The notes: generated by a model not told the origin, from the sequence alone. Numbered from the stretch's first letter, positions 25,682-35,424 are shown. The stretch: 64,000 nucleotides of DNA from CAYJFD01 sp964369605 (GCA_964369605.1 CAYJFD010000007.1:9016-73015), one strand, 5' to 3'. Numbers and translations: made by a program.

Positions 25682-26887
25682 TTATATTGATCTAATGATA
25701 ATTGCTGTTCCCATTCCTCCCCCTATACATAGAGAGGCTAATCCTATTTTATGATTATTCTTTTTTAATGCGTGTACCAAGGTTACAAGTATTCTATTTC
25801 CAGATGCACCGATAGGATGTCCTAAAGCGATAGCACCACCGTAGATATTAGTTCTTTGATCAAACCACTCTTGGTCTACACTATGTTCTTGTTTTAATTC
25901 GTGTATTACTCCTAATGACTGTGCAGCAAAAGCCTCATTAAGTTCTACTAACTCCATATCAGCTAACTTTAGGTCTGCTGCTTTTAAAGCTTGTCTGATA
26001 GCTGGAACAGGTCCTAGGCCCATTACTGAAGGATCCACACCACCCTGTCCTACTGATACGATTTCAGCTAAAGGTGTTAGATTATACTTCTCGATAGCGT
26101 CTTGTGAAGCCAATAAAACAAATGACGCCCCATCATTAATTCCAGATGCGTTACCTGCTGTTACAGTACCATCCTTCTTGAAGGCTGGTCTTAACTTTGC
26201 TAATTTCTCAAGATCACTCTTTCTGTTAGGAAATTCGTCTTGAGAAAATACAACAGTCTCTTTTTTAGATACTATCTCTACTGGAACTATCTCTTGCTCA
26301 AAAATATTTGAATCAACAGCCTTTATCGCTTTTTGTTGAGATGAATACGAAAATTCATCCTGCGCCTCACGAGTAATAGAATATTTCTCGGCTATATTTT
26401 CAGCTGTAATACCCATGTGGTAACCCTCGAATGCATCAGTTAGACCATCAAATACCATATGGTCTAAGACATTGATATTTCCCATCTTATAGCCTGTTCT
26501 CACTGAAGAAGGCATAATAAATCCTGCATTTGACATAGATTCAGTACCTCCAGCAACTATAAGATCTGCTGTTCCACTTAATATATTAGAATAAGCATTC
26601 ATCACAGCCTTCATACCACTACCACATACCATATTTATACCATAAGCAGGCACTTGAGCTGGAATACCAGCGTGAATAGACGCTTGACGAGCTACTCCTT
26701 GAGACTGTCCAGCAGATAGGACATTTCCTACTATTACCTCATCTATTTTGGATGGATCTACCTTAGTCTCATCTAGAATATTTCTTATTACCTTAGAAGC
26801 TAAAACTCCTGGTTTAATCGTTGATAAACTTCCTTGGAACTTTGCGATAGCTGTTCTTTTAGCAGCTACTATATATACTTTTTTCAT
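25682..26887 (-). CDS. Acetyl-CoA C-acetyltransferase (thiolase)
   Basis: 401 residues. The thiolase active site is complete: nucleophile C88 in NMVCGSGMKA, NEAFAAQ, GGAIALGHPIGASG and CIGGGMG near the C-terminus. In lysine fermentation it splits acetoacetyl-CoA, formed by the AtoDA CoA-transferase, into two acetyl-CoA. One of these returns to the Kce reaction and the other can yield ATP through acetate. It lies between atoA and bcd. Confidence 0.95.
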   Translation of the reverse strand: MKKVYIVAAKRTAIAKFQGSLSTIKPGVLASKVIRNILDETKVDPSKIDEVIVGNVLSAGQSQGVARQASIHAGIPAQVPAYGINMVCGSGMKAVMNAYSNILSGTADLIVAGGTESMSNAGFIMPSSVRTGYKMGNINVLDHMVFDGLTDAFEGYHMGITAENIAEKYSITREAQDEFSYSSQQKAIKAVDSNIFEQEIVPVEIVSKKETVVFSQDEFPNRKSDLEKLAKLRPAFKKDGTVTAGNASGINDGASFVLLASQDAIEKYNLTPLAEIVSVGQGGVDPSVMGLGPVPAIRQALKAADLKLADMELVELNEAFAAQSLGVIHELKQEHSVDQEWFDQRTNIYGGAIALGHPIGASGNRILVTLVHALKKNNHKIGLASLCIGGGMGTAIIIRSI

Positions 26888-26892
26888 TTCAG

Positions 26893-27552
26893 TTAAAATT
26901 TGTATTGTTTTAAATCATCAGCTATTATTAATTTAGCTCCTGTTGCCTCTTGTACTTGCTCTACTGTAAAGATCGGGTTTATTTCTCTTAATACTATCCC
27001 CTCAGGAGTAATATCCATCAAACCCATCTCTGTAATTATCATATTTACTTGAGAAGCAGCAGTTAAAGGAAGCCTACACGCTTCCAATATCTTATGAGAT
27101 CCTTTAGCTGTATGCTCCATAGTTAAAATTACACGTCTAGCACCTACTAATAAGTCCATAGCACCACCCATTCCTGGGGTCATCTTTCCTGGTATAATCC
27201 AATTAGCTAAATTCCCTTCTTGATCTACCTCTAGGGCACCTAAGAAAGTAACATCTACATGGCCACCTCTGATGATACTAAATGACTCACAAGAATCACA
27301 AGAATAAGCGCCAGGCATAGCTGTAATATAACCTCCTCCCGAGTTTACTAGATTAGGGTCTTGCTCTCCTTCGCTTGGAGTAGGGCCCATTCCTATAAAT
27401 CCATTTTCAGATTGTAGGGTAACTTCTACACCTTCAGGAAGGTAGTTAGGAATCATTGTAGGTAAACCTATTCCTAGATTTACAACATCACCATCTCTTA
27501 ATTCAAGAGCAGCTCTTCGAGCAATGGTTTCGCGTATTTGATTTTTATCCAT
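26893..27552 (-). CDS. atoA: Butyrate/acetoacetate CoA-transferase, beta subunit
   Basis: 219 residues, the normal beta-subunit size. The catalytic glutamate is E49 in LQSENGFIGMGP, and GGAMDLLVGARRVI and MEHTAKG are family features. It joins the alpha subunit at 35826-36476 to move CoA from butyryl-CoA to acetoacetate, releasing butyrate. The two subunit genes are separated by eight kam and pathway genes, whereas in many genomes they are adjacent. Confidence 0.94.
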   Translation of the reverse strand: MDKNQIRETIARRAALELRDGDVVNLGIGLPTMIPNYLPEGVEVTLQSENGFIGMGPTPSEGEQDPNLVNSGGGYITAMPGAYSCDSCESFSIIRGGHVDVTFLGALEVDQEGNLANWIIPGKMTPGMGGAMDLLVGARRVILTMEHTAKGSHKILEACRLPLTAASQVNMIITEMGLMDITPEGIVLREINPIFTVEQVQEATGAKLIIADDLKQYKF

Positions 27553-27560
27553 AATAAAGT

Positions 27561-28346
27561 TTATTTATTTCTAGTTACATATTCTTGTGCGATAAATGAA
27601 GCTACGTCATCCGCATAAGTATTCATTCCAAATCCAGCATCATAACCTAATTCTTTGGCTAGCTCATGACTAATACGAGCACCACCACATACTAAGATCA
27701 TCTTATCTCTTAAGCCTTCAGCTTCCATTAGCTCTACTAACTCGATTAGATTCTTAATATGCACATCCTTTTGAGTAACTGTTTGTGATACTATCAGCGC
27801 ATCTGCTCCTAACTCTATACCTTTGGCTATGAATTCCTCATTTGGTACTTGACTTCCTAGATTATAAGCCTCTATCATTTCATAGCGCTCTAATCCATAG
27901 TGTCCAGCAAAGCCTTTCATATTCATAATAGCGTCGATACCTACTGTATGAGCGTCTGTTCCAGTACTTGCACCTACAACGACTAACTTACGACCTATAT
28001 GCTCTTTAACATATTCATCACATTCATGCATATCCATAGTACTAGACTCAACCTTTGGAACATATATATTTGAGTAATCAACTGTGTGCTTAGTACTTCC
28101 ATAACAATTAAAGAAAGTATAACCTGGGGTTAACTCTTGAGTAAATACAACAAGAGGATTATCAAAGCCCATAGATATAATCAGCTGCTTTGCTGCCTCT
28201 ATAGCCTCTGCTCCATCACTTACTGGTAGAGTAAAGCTAAGCTGTACCTTACCATCATTCATAGTATCTCCATAAGGTTTTACCTTAGTTAGATCTAATG
28301 TTTTGTCAAAATCTTTTGACGATGTTGAATATAAACCGCCACTCAT
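27561..28346 (-). CDS. kamE: Beta-lysine/D-lysine 5,6-aminomutase, beta (cobalamin-binding) subunit
   Basis: 261 residues. It holds adenosylcobalamin through the DxHxxG motif (DAHTVG, H133) in a Rossmann domain. K144 (NMKGFAG) is at the position of the lysine known to bind pyridoxal phosphate in the Acetoanaerobium sticklandii enzyme, whose cobalt ligand is also H133. With KamD it moves the terminal amino group of beta-lysine to give 3,5-diaminohexanoate. It begins 1 base after the kamD stop. Confidence 0.96.
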   Translation of the reverse strand: MSGGLYSTSSKDFDKTLDLTKVKPYGDTMNDGKVQLSFTLPVSDGAEAIEAAKQLIISMGFDNPLVVFTQELTPGYTFFNCYGSTKHTVDYSNIYVPKVESSTMDMHECDEYVKEHIGRKLVVVGASTGTDAHTVGIDAIMNMKGFAGHYGLERYEMIEAYNLGSQVPNEEFIAKGIELGADALIVSQTVTQKDVHIKNLIELVELMEAEGLRDKMILVCGGARISHELAKELGYDAGFGMNTYADDVASFIAQEYVTRNK

Positions 28347-28347
28347 A

Positions 28348-29901
28348 TTATTTTCTCCCTTTCATTAAATTAATAAATGGATTTGTATAGTTATCACCCT
28401 TTAAGCTGACACCTTCTAAACCCTTACCTCCATTAATTGGACGTTTTACATCTCCAAAATAACCTTTTTCTAGAGAAGTAAATAATCCTTCGTTTACCAT
28501 AACTTCTAGTAATTCAATAGCTTTTCCAAGTACCTCTTGGGCCCTTTTCTGTATCAGACCATCCTTCTTGAATTCCATCTCATCACCTATGCTCTTCATA
28601 TTATTGAAGATATACTTAGCATTTTCTATCGCTAAGAAACGATCAGACATAAATGGAGTATGTATAGCCTCAGTAGGCATTCCAAGCAATTGTAGGCCTT
28701 GGTTTGTCCATATACCTATCATATTAAATAGAGCATCTTGAATATGTCCTCTAAAAATATTACCTGTCATAAATTTTGTTGGAGGCATATACTTTAATGG
28801 TGCATTTGGAAATATTTCCCTTATCATCTGCGCCTGGGCTAATTCCATCAAGAAACCATTTTCTTGTAATGGATCTATCTCAAAGGCGTGACCAAGTCCC
28901 ATTTGCTCTTCAGGTAGCCCTGCTGATAAAGCCAGCTGTTCGTTAATTAAATCTGAAGCCAAGACTGTGTGCGCTGCCTCTATAGCATCAGCAGTAGTTA
29001 GATAGTTATCTTCCCCTGTATTTATTATTACCCCAGCAAAGCCGTTAATAATTCTTGAGAAATACTGATCAACTAAAGTTCTTTGCATATTAATATCTCT
29101 AAACAGAATACCATATAGAGCATCATTAAGCATTACATCTAAACCTTCAAAAGCACCCATAATAGCGATTTCTGGCATACAAAGACCTGAACAGTAGTTA
29201 CATAGTCTAATATAACGACCTACTTCTTCTCCGACCTCATCTAGAGCCTTTCTCATTATCTTGAAGTTCTCTTGAGTAGCAAATGTTCCTCCGAATCCTT
29301 CTGTTGTAGCTCCATAAGGAACATAGTCAAGTAATGACTGACCTGTGGTTCTAATCACAGCGATAATATCTGCACCTTGACGTGCTGCTGCCTGTGCCTG
29401 TACTACATCTTCATATATATTTCCTGTAGCAACGATCACATATAAATATGGTTTAGTTCCCTCACCTATAGTGTTAAGATAACTCTCCCTTCTTTCTCTA
29501 CGTGCTCTTATTTTATCAATAGATTCTTGAACATAAGGATCTATTACTTCATCACGCTTTTCTTTTGGAGCGATAGGAAGTTTCGATATATCCAACTTAC
29601 CCTCTGCTACTTGCTGTGCTACTTCTTGTGGATTTAAACCTGTATGTAGCATAGCATTTGCTAAATAAAACAACACTCCTTCTGATAGAGAAGCTTTTGC
29701 TTTAATTTCTTCTACTAGTACATTTGGAAGAGGTACTTGATTTACATCTACGTCATTAATTCCCATAAGGCGACATAGAGTTCTCTCTACAGCTACAGTA
29801 GTATACTGATCTACAAATATTTGTACATCATCTGCTATCTTAGTAGCTAGTCCTTTTGCGTGGACTATTTTTTGTTGATCTAAGCCTAACTTACTTTGCA
29901 T
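28348..29901 (-). CDS. kamD: Beta-lysine/D-lysine 5,6-aminomutase, alpha subunit
   Basis: 517 residues, the usual length for the large TIM-barrel subunit that houses the substrate and cofactors. Typical stretches are LCRLMGINDVD, RTTGQSLLDYVPYGATTEGF, LCNYCSGLCMPEIA and PPTKFMTGNIFRGHIQDALF. It works only with KamE. It lies 8 bases downstream of kamC. Confidence 0.96.
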   Translation of the reverse strand: MQSKLGLDQQKIVHAKGLATKIADDVQIFVDQYTTVAVERTLCRLMGINDVDVNQVPLPNVLVEEIKAKASLSEGVLFYLANAMLHTGLNPQEVAQQVAEGKLDISKLPIAPKEKRDEVIDPYVQESIDKIRARRERRESYLNTIGEGTKPYLYVIVATGNIYEDVVQAQAAARQGADIIAVIRTTGQSLLDYVPYGATTEGFGGTFATQENFKIMRKALDEVGEEVGRYIRLCNYCSGLCMPEIAIMGAFEGLDVMLNDALYGILFRDINMQRTLVDQYFSRIINGFAGVIINTGEDNYLTTADAIEAAHTVLASDLINEQLALSAGLPEEQMGLGHAFEIDPLQENGFLMELAQAQMIREIFPNAPLKYMPPTKFMTGNIFRGHIQDALFNMIGIWTNQGLQLLGMPTEAIHTPFMSDRFLAIENAKYIFNNMKSIGDEMEFKKDGLIQKRAQEVLGKAIELLEVMVNEGLFTSLEKGYFGDVKRPINGGKGLEGVSLKGDNYTNPFINLMKGRK

Positions 29902-29909
29902 AATTTTAT

Positions 29910-31247
29910 TTATTTTTCTAATATTTTTCTTGCTTCATCGAGCCATAATGGGGATATTCCTAGGTTTTGAGCTACGTTAATAGCTTCATGAGGTACATCT
30001 CCAGGCCCTGATAATTCTAATGAATAATTCATTTTTGAGTCCTGTAGGCCCTTAATCTTGTATCTTATACAATGATTAGAGTCCGGATTGTAATGTGTTG
30101 TAACAAGTAAGCTTATCTGCTTGTCAGACAACACCTTTAATAGTGCACTTACCAAGGCTGTGGCCTCTATAGGATTAGTACTTCGTGCAGGTTCATCTAT
30201 AAATGCTATTATATCTTTCCCTGGAGTACTAGATGCTATTATCTTATCTATCTTCAACATTTCAGCAGAGAATGAAGAGAGTCCTTCTAATTCGTTTTGA
30301 GCGTCTCCAACTGAAATATGTATTTCTTTTTTTAAGGCTATAGTAGCCTCAGTAGCCGGCACATCGAATCCAAACTGTGCTAGATGTTGAATCAGGGATA
30401 GAGTTAAAAGTATTAGGGTCTTTCCACCCATATTGGCTCCTATAATTAAGACTGGCTCCTTCCCTATTTCTATATCTATAGCCTGGAAATTTTTATTATT
30501 TAAATTTAATATATTTTTTACCTCAGGATTAAACATTTGCTTAATCTGGTAACTTCCATCATCACTGAAAATAGGTCTACTTAGTGACAGTAGCTTTGAT
30601 AACTCTGCTTGTGCTAGCTGTATATCTATAGTTGCAAGTAGCTCAAGACTCTTCTTTAAATATTCTGAATATGGACTAAGCTGCTGAGTTAGTCTTTCTC
30701 TTATATTTAGTTCTAGTTCCTGTGATAGGATAATTAAATCCTGGCGTTTTTGGACATCCTCTGTTGAGTTAATTTTTAATCTTAGTGCAGCTAATTCACT
30801 ACTATAGGAATCATATACATAAAAAGAGATAATATTATTCTTATCAGGGTCTAGTATCTCTAACACTATGCTAATATCTTGAGGTATATCGATTTCTATT
30901 TCATATTTCTGAAATAATGATTTAATCGATATAGCGTGCATACAGAGCGATTTAAGCTCAAAGAATTCTATATCATCTAATATTCTACTTCCTTGAGAAA
31001 GTGCCTGAATCGTCGAATTTATATCCTTAATCTCAGAGAATAGATGCCTAATACTTTGTAATTCAAGTGGATAATCTAGTAATCTAGAGTACTTTATTAC
31101 TTCATCTTGCCACTCTATAATTTGGTCTTTGTTATCCATCATTTCAAGATTTAGTAAACACGTACGAGAATACGAGGAACCTAAGTTTAGGTTCTCGATA
31201 CAGTATCTCATACTTGATACGCTATCTATGATGGATTTAAGCTTCAT
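29910..31247 (-). CDS. kamC: KamC: MutS-like ATPase of the lysine cluster
   Basis: 445 residues from the ATG at 31247. An upstream ATG at 31268 would overlap kamB by 32 bases instead of 11. The C-terminal half is a MutS-type ATPase with Walker A GANMGGKT (about 270-277) and Walker B IIAFIDEPARSTNP with its glutamate. The N-terminal half is a helical lever/clamp-like region. The mismatch-recognition and connector domains of true MutS are absent. Genes of this kind (kamB, kamC) lie in lysine fermentation clusters of Fusobacterium and relatives. A role in maintaining or reactivating the aminomutase is commonly proposed but, to my knowledge, not well proven. Confidence 0.85.
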   Translation of the reverse strand: MKLKSIIDSVSSMRYCIENLNLGSSYSRTCLLNLEMMDNKDQIIEWQDEVIKYSRLLDYPLELQSIRHLFSEIKDINSTIQALSQGSRILDDIEFFELKSLCMHAISIKSLFQKYEIEIDIPQDISIVLEILDPDKNNIISFYVYDSYSSELAALRLKINSTEDVQKRQDLIILSQELELNIRERLTQQLSPYSEYLKKSLELLATIDIQLAQAELSKLLSLSRPIFSDDGSYQIKQMFNPEVKNILNLNNKNFQAIDIEIGKEPVLIIGANMGGKTLILLTLSLIQHLAQFGFDVPATEATIALKKEIHISVGDAQNELEGLSSFSAEMLKIDKIIASSTPGKDIIAFIDEPARSTNPIEATALVSALLKVLSDKQISLLVTTHYNPDSNHCIRYKIKGLQDSKMNYSLELSGPGDVPHEAINVAQNLGISPLWLDEARKILEK

Positions 31248-32199
31248 ATTTGTTCTTTTTAATATCATACACTGGAAGTCCTATTTCTGTCGCAAGTCCT
31301 TCACAGAGTAGTTCCGAATTTAATATGTAGCCATTTGGGGCTACAGGGTTTACACATACTGCTAATAACTTACTCTTCTTTTCCACCTTTATAAGTCCCC
31401 CTCTTTTAATGTATGCGTAATAATTTTCTGGTGAGATAAAGATCTTTGTAAAATCTTTAACTCTAATTTCTAAACCTTCTACATTTTTTGTAGTGAGTAT
31501 CTTTTTAATAAAATTATCTGTCAAGGCTCCATTTAATAGAATAACTCGCTTATCCTCTAAGAGTTCTAATACTTGAGCTGCTTGTAGTAATGAAGATATT
31601 TTTATATAGTTTTCATCTAGTGAGCATTGATATTCAGGTAATGAAATCAGTTTCACTATGTAGGAAGTTTTCTGTATTAGGGTATTAATATTAGCCGAAA
31701 ATGCAGCCCCTGTTGATAGGATCATCGCCTCGCTGATAACTGGGGAAGCTGAACTTAACCTTGAAAGGGCACCATCTATGATATTGAGCTTCGCTCCCAT
31801 ACTCCTTGTCTTCTGCATTATCCTATATAGGGAAGGGGAAGATGAGGGTCCAGATAGTATTACTTTTCCAGGGCTTAATGCTTTTGCTATGACCAAGCGT
31901 CCTAGTGGGGTGTTCTCGTCACTAATATACAATAATTCCGATAGTAGTTCTCTATTTTTGTAATGCTTCTCAGACGTTGAAAAATAACAGCCTTTTTTAA
32001 GGTATATTTCCGGTTTATGTGTAGATGTTACTTGATCTATCTTTTCACCGTCTATTCCTATTGAAGTGATGCAGACTTCCCTCTTATCAAAGGGAAGTCT
32101 GTCTATGATATAGTTCAAGCACTCAGTTTTGCCAGTATTCTTTTCAAGACCTACTATTGACAAACTTTTATGCTTTAATATCTCACTTATAAAGGGCAT
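31237..32199 (-). CDS. kamB: KamB: P-loop protein of the lysine cluster
   Basis: 320 residues. A P-loop is near the N-terminus (GLEKNTGKTE). The middle contains KVILSGPSSSPSLY, and late segments are VILLNGALTD and VNPVAPNGYILNSELLCEGL. I recognise no other domain. It matches in position and size the kamB gene between kamA and kamC in lysine fermenters. It may be an ATPase partner of KamC serving the B12-dependent aminomutase (inference from context). It follows kamA by 6 bases and its end overlaps kamC. Confidence 0.75.
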   Translation of the reverse strand: MPFISEILKHKSLSIVGLEKNTGKTECLNYIIDRLPFDKREVCITSIGIDGEKIDQVTSTHKPEIYLKKGCYFSTSEKHYKNRELLSELLYISDENTPLGRLVIAKALSPGKVILSGPSSSPSLYRIMQKTRSMGAKLNIIDGALSRLSSASPVISEAMILSTGAAFSANINTLIQKTSYIVKLISLPEYQCSLDENYIKISSLLQAAQVLELLEDKRVILLNGALTDNFIKKILTTKNVEGLEIRVKDFTKIFISPENYYAYIKRGGLIKVEKKSKLLAVCVNPVAPNGYILNSELLCEGLATEIGLPVYDIKKNKYEA

Positions 32200-32205
32200 T
32201 ACTTC

Positions 32206-33447
32206 TTATTTTTTATGTCTCTCATTTCTTAATAGACCTACTGGCTCCATTGATAACTTTTGACCTCTAAGTAAAGAAGATACCCCTTCTACTCTTTCGT
32301 TCTTGTTACAATCTTCGCACTGACACTCCGATACATAATTTGTAGGCTCTGTATATGTAGTGATAACGCCTTCAAAATTTCGGAGTACTACTTTGCCAGG
32401 GGCTTGTGATATTACATATTGAGGCATAACAGGCGTTTTACCCCCTCCTCCTGGTGCATCCACTACAAATGTAGGAACTGCATATCCAGAAGTATGTCCT
32501 CTTAGGCCTTCGATTATTTCTATTCCTTTAGAAACAGGTGTTCTGAAGTGCTCAAGACCTAATGAAAGGTCGCATTGGTAGATATAGTAAGGTCTCACTC
32601 TCATTCTAACTAGTTGATGAACTAGTTTTTTCATAATATTTGTACAATCATTGATTCCTCTTAGAAGTACAGACTGATTTCCTAGTGGTAGACCAGCATT
32701 TGCTAACATCTCACAAGCTTTTATAGCATCTGGTGTTATTTCTGCTGGATGATTAAAGTGAGTATTTAACCATATTGGATGATACTTTTTAAACATTTCG
32801 ACTAGTTCTGGAGTAATTCTCTGTGGGCATACCACTGGAGTTCTACTTCCGATCCTAATGATCTCAACGTGAGGTATAGCTCTTAAACGACTAATTATGC
32901 TTTCAAGTTTTGCATCACTTATCATTAGTGCATCTCCTCCAGATAGTACTACGTCTCGAACTTCAGGAGTTCTAGCTATGTAATCTATAGCAAGTTGTAT
33001 TCTATCACCAGGTGTTTCATCATCATTCTGTCCTGCAAATCTTCTTCTTGTACAGTGACGACAGTACATAGAGCACATATCAGTGATTAATAATAGTACT
33101 CTATCTGGATATCTATGAGTTAGGCCAGGTACTGGTGAGTCAGTATCTTCGTGTAAAGGATCTTCTAAATCTGCTGCTGCAAAGTGCGTCTCAGATTTAG
33201 TAGGTATTGCTTGCTTTCTTATAGGGCAATTTACATTATCTGGGTCTATTAAACTTAGATAATATGGTGTAATAGCCATACGTAGTGTTGAAAGTGTTGT
33301 TTTTACACCCTCTTCTTCTTCATTTGTTAAAGGAATATACTTCTTTAGCTGTTCTAAAGTTTCAATCCTATTTTTAATTTGCCATTTCCAGTCGTTCCAT
33401 TGCTGGTCAGTAACTTCTGGAAAAAGAATTTGTCTTCTTGTATCCAT
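32206..33447 (-). CDS. kamA: L-lysine 2,3-aminomutase (radical SAM)
   Basis: 413 residues, matching the clostridial enzyme. The radical-SAM cluster ligands C125, C129 and C132 (CSMYCRHC) fall at the same positions as in Clostridium subterminale SB4, and K337 in the APGGGGKTPV motif is the pyridoxal-phosphate lysine. It converts L-lysine to L-beta-lysine, the first step of the pathway. C-terminal cysteines (CQCEDC) probably bind zinc. It lies 8 bases after kdd. It is distinguished from EF-P-modifying EpmB by length and by its cluster. Confidence 0.97.
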   Translation of the reverse strand: MDTRRQILFPEVTDQQWNDWKWQIKNRIETLEQLKKYIPLTNEEEEGVKTTLSTLRMAITPYYLSLIDPDNVNCPIRKQAIPTKSETHFAAADLEDPLHEDTDSPVPGLTHRYPDRVLLLITDMCSMYCRHCTRRRFAGQNDDETPGDRIQLAIDYIARTPEVRDVVLSGGDALMISDAKLESIISRLRAIPHVEIIRIGSRTPVVCPQRITPELVEMFKKYHPIWLNTHFNHPAEITPDAIKACEMLANAGLPLGNQSVLLRGINDCTNIMKKLVHQLVRMRVRPYYIYQCDLSLGLEHFRTPVSKGIEIIEGLRGHTSGYAVPTFVVDAPGGGGKTPVMPQYVISQAPGKVVLRNFEGVITTYTEPTNYVSECQCEDCNKNERVEGVSSLLRGQKLSMEPVGLLRNERHKK

Positions 33448-33455
33448 GATATTAA

Positions 33456-34499
33456 TTACGCGTAAAGTTCTGTATATACTTTTCGAAGTTCTTCACACTC
33501 TCTAAATTCTTGTAGAGTTATCTCAGCATGGCCTTTAGTATAGCCATTACCGACAATCATAGTTACGTCACTTCCTACTCCTTCGGCACCTAAAGCGGCT
33601 TTTGTAAAGCTAGTTGCCATAGAGAAGAAATATACGATTCCAGTATTCTTTGTGCATAGTATAGAAGTCATCTCAGTATCAGGGACATTAACGTTATTAA
33701 TCGTTATGTCAGCCATCTCACCCTTAGTTAATTCTTCCATTTTCTCAAGAATGGATACAGGTTGAGTAGCATCACCTATAATTAGATGATCGCAAAATCC
33801 AAGGCTCACAAGCTTCTCTGCACTTTCTGCACAGTAACATAGGCCTATTACCTTACCTGTTACACCTACCCTTTTCTTTGCCTCATAACAGCATAGCATA
33901 CCAGATTTTCCGGCAGCACCGATTATAAGTACAGTATCTCCTGGCTTTACAAGTTTTGCAACTTGTGCTGGTGCTCCCGCAACATCAAGAGCAGAAAGCG
34001 CAAGATTCTCAGGTAGATCTGAAGGTATTTTTGCGTAAATGCCACTTTCGAATAAAATAGCCTTTCCGTCGATATCAACTTGATCTATATCTGAACGAAT
34101 GTCTTTGATCTTATCTATTCTTAGTGGAGTTAGAGACAGAGATACAAGAGTAGCTATCTTATCGCCCTCCTTTAAATCTATCTTTCCTTTTAGAGCATCA
34201 CCTATTTTTTCAACTGTTCCTAGTAGCATACCACCTGAACCTGTTACTGGGTTACGATGTTTTCCTTGTTTTGCTACTATGTCAAGCATAATTTCAGCGA
34301 TCTTTTCTTTGTCACCACCTGCTTGTTCTTTTATTTGCGTGAAGCTAGCCGAGTCAATATTTAGTGTTTGAACATCGATTAGGATCTCGTTGTCATAGAT
34401 AACATCCATGTTGTTATCTATTTTGTTAGCAGGCTGAGGAAGTACACCTTTAGGCTCTATAACCCTGTGTATTCCGTACTTGTTTCCTTTTGGTTGCAT
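33456..34499 (-). CDS. kdd: L-erythro-3,5-diaminohexanoate dehydrogenase
   Basis: 347 residues. A central Rossmann fold carries VLIIGAAGKSGMLCCYEAKKR. The N-terminal KYGIHRVIEPKGVLPQPA and MLLGTVEKIGDAL segments are typical of Kdd. It oxidatively deaminates 3,5-diaminohexanoate with NAD(P) to 3-keto-5-aminohexanoate. It is placed between kce and kamA as in Fusobacterium. The 27-base spacer to kce contains short TAGTGTGTA-type repeats. Confidence 0.95.
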   Translation of the reverse strand: MQPKGNKYGIHRVIEPKGVLPQPANKIDNNMDVIYDNEILIDVQTLNIDSASFTQIKEQAGGDKEKIAEIMLDIVAKQGKHRNPVTGSGGMLLGTVEKIGDALKGKIDLKEGDKIATLVSLSLTPLRIDKIKDIRSDIDQVDIDGKAILFESGIYAKIPSDLPENLALSALDVAGAPAQVAKLVKPGDTVLIIGAAGKSGMLCCYEAKKRVGVTGKVIGLCYCAESAEKLVSLGFCDHLIIGDATQPVSILEKMEELTKGEMADITINNVNVPDTEMTSILCTKNTGIVYFFSMATSFTKAALGAEGVGSDVTMIVGNGYTKGHAEITLQEFRECEELRKVYTELYA

Positions 34500-34526
34500 A
34501 ATAGTGTATAGTGTGTATAGTGTGTT

Positions 34527-35354
34527 TTAATTTCGAGGTTTCAGACCTAGTATTACTCTAGCCTCATCTGGAGTAGCGATTTCACGACCTAGCTCTTTAG
34601 CCATTCTTACGACCTTTTCTACAAGCTCGCCATTAGATTTAGCTAAAACGCCTTTTGAAAGATAGACATTATCTTCAAATCCTACCCTAACATGACCTCC
34701 ATCAATGATGGCAGCCATAGCTAGAGGGAACTCAAAGCGACCAACTCCTGCTACGGTATAAGTGGCATCAGCTGGAATGCTTCCACGTAAAAATACGAAG
34801 TCACGTAAGTCACCTCCGATACCGCCATTTACTCCTTGTACAAAGTCAAAGTGCATAGGCTTTTGGATATGTCCCTTCTTATGTAGTCTTAAAGCCATTT
34901 CGATCATAGATTTATCGAAGACCTCTAATTCTGGCTTAATTCCTAATTCTATCATTCTGTCTCCAAAATATTTGATAGTATTCTCTGTATTTTCAAATAC
35001 TTCATCACCACCAAAATTAAGAGTTCCGCAATCAAGAGTAGCCATCTCTGGCTGTAACTCCGTTGGTTGAAGTCTCTCATCATTACTCATACCAACAGCG
35101 CCTCCTGTAGAAGGTTGAATGATAACATCAGGACAAGCTTGATAGATAGCATCCATAACAGCTTTAAACCTAGCCTTACTCTGTGTAGGTGTACCATCAT
35201 CTTCACGAACGTGAAGGTGGATAATAGATGCACCTGCATCGTAAGCTGATTTTGCTTCTCTTACACACTCTTCAACAGTATAGGGTACTGCTGGATTGTG
35301 CTCTTTTAATACTTCTGCGCCACATATAGCCGCAGTGATAATTAATTTTTCCAT
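34527..35354 (-). CDS. kce: 3-keto-5-aminohexanoate cleavage enzyme
   Basis: 275 residues, a member of the BKACE (DUF849) family. Zinc ligands H46 and H48 lie in IIHLHVRE, and the third ligand is E227 in VGFEDN. It condenses 3-keto-5-aminohexanoate with acetyl-CoA to release 3-aminobutyryl-CoA and acetoacetate. Neighbours (kdd, kal) fix the substrate; without them only the family could be named. Confidence 0.95.
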   Translation of the reverse strand: MEKLIITAAICGAEVLKEHNPAVPYTVEECVREAKSAYDAGASIIHLHVREDDGTPTQSKARFKAVMDAIYQACPDVIIQPSTGGAVGMSNDERLQPTELQPEMATLDCGTLNFGGDEVFENTENTIKYFGDRMIELGIKPELEVFDKSMIEMALRLHKKGHIQKPMHFDFVQGVNGGIGGDLRDFVFLRGSIPADATYTVAGVGRFEFPLAMAAIIDGGHVRVGFEDNVYLSKGVLAKSNGELVEKVVRMAKELGREIATPDEARVILGLKPRN

Positions 35355-35383
35355 ATTATAGTGATTTAATAATGCGACATTAG

Positions 35384-35403
35384 AGCTTAGTTACATCTAA
35401 GCT
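35384..35403 (-). promoter_or_regulatory. Intra-operon hairpin between kal and kce
   Basis: A perfect 7-base stem AGCTTAG/CTAAGCT with a 6-base loop lies in the 70-base kal-kce spacer, the longest spacer in the cluster. There is no T-run after it on the minus strand, so it looks like an RNA processing or stability element rather than a terminator. Confidence 0.5.
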
Positions 35404-35424
35404 TATTTTATCTATGTATTGGGC

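Noticed and set aside
29910..31247. Calling the MutS-like gene a mismatch-repair MutS or MutS2
   Set aside because: It has no mismatch-recognition or connector domain and no Smr domain, and it is embedded in the lysine operon between kamB and kamD.
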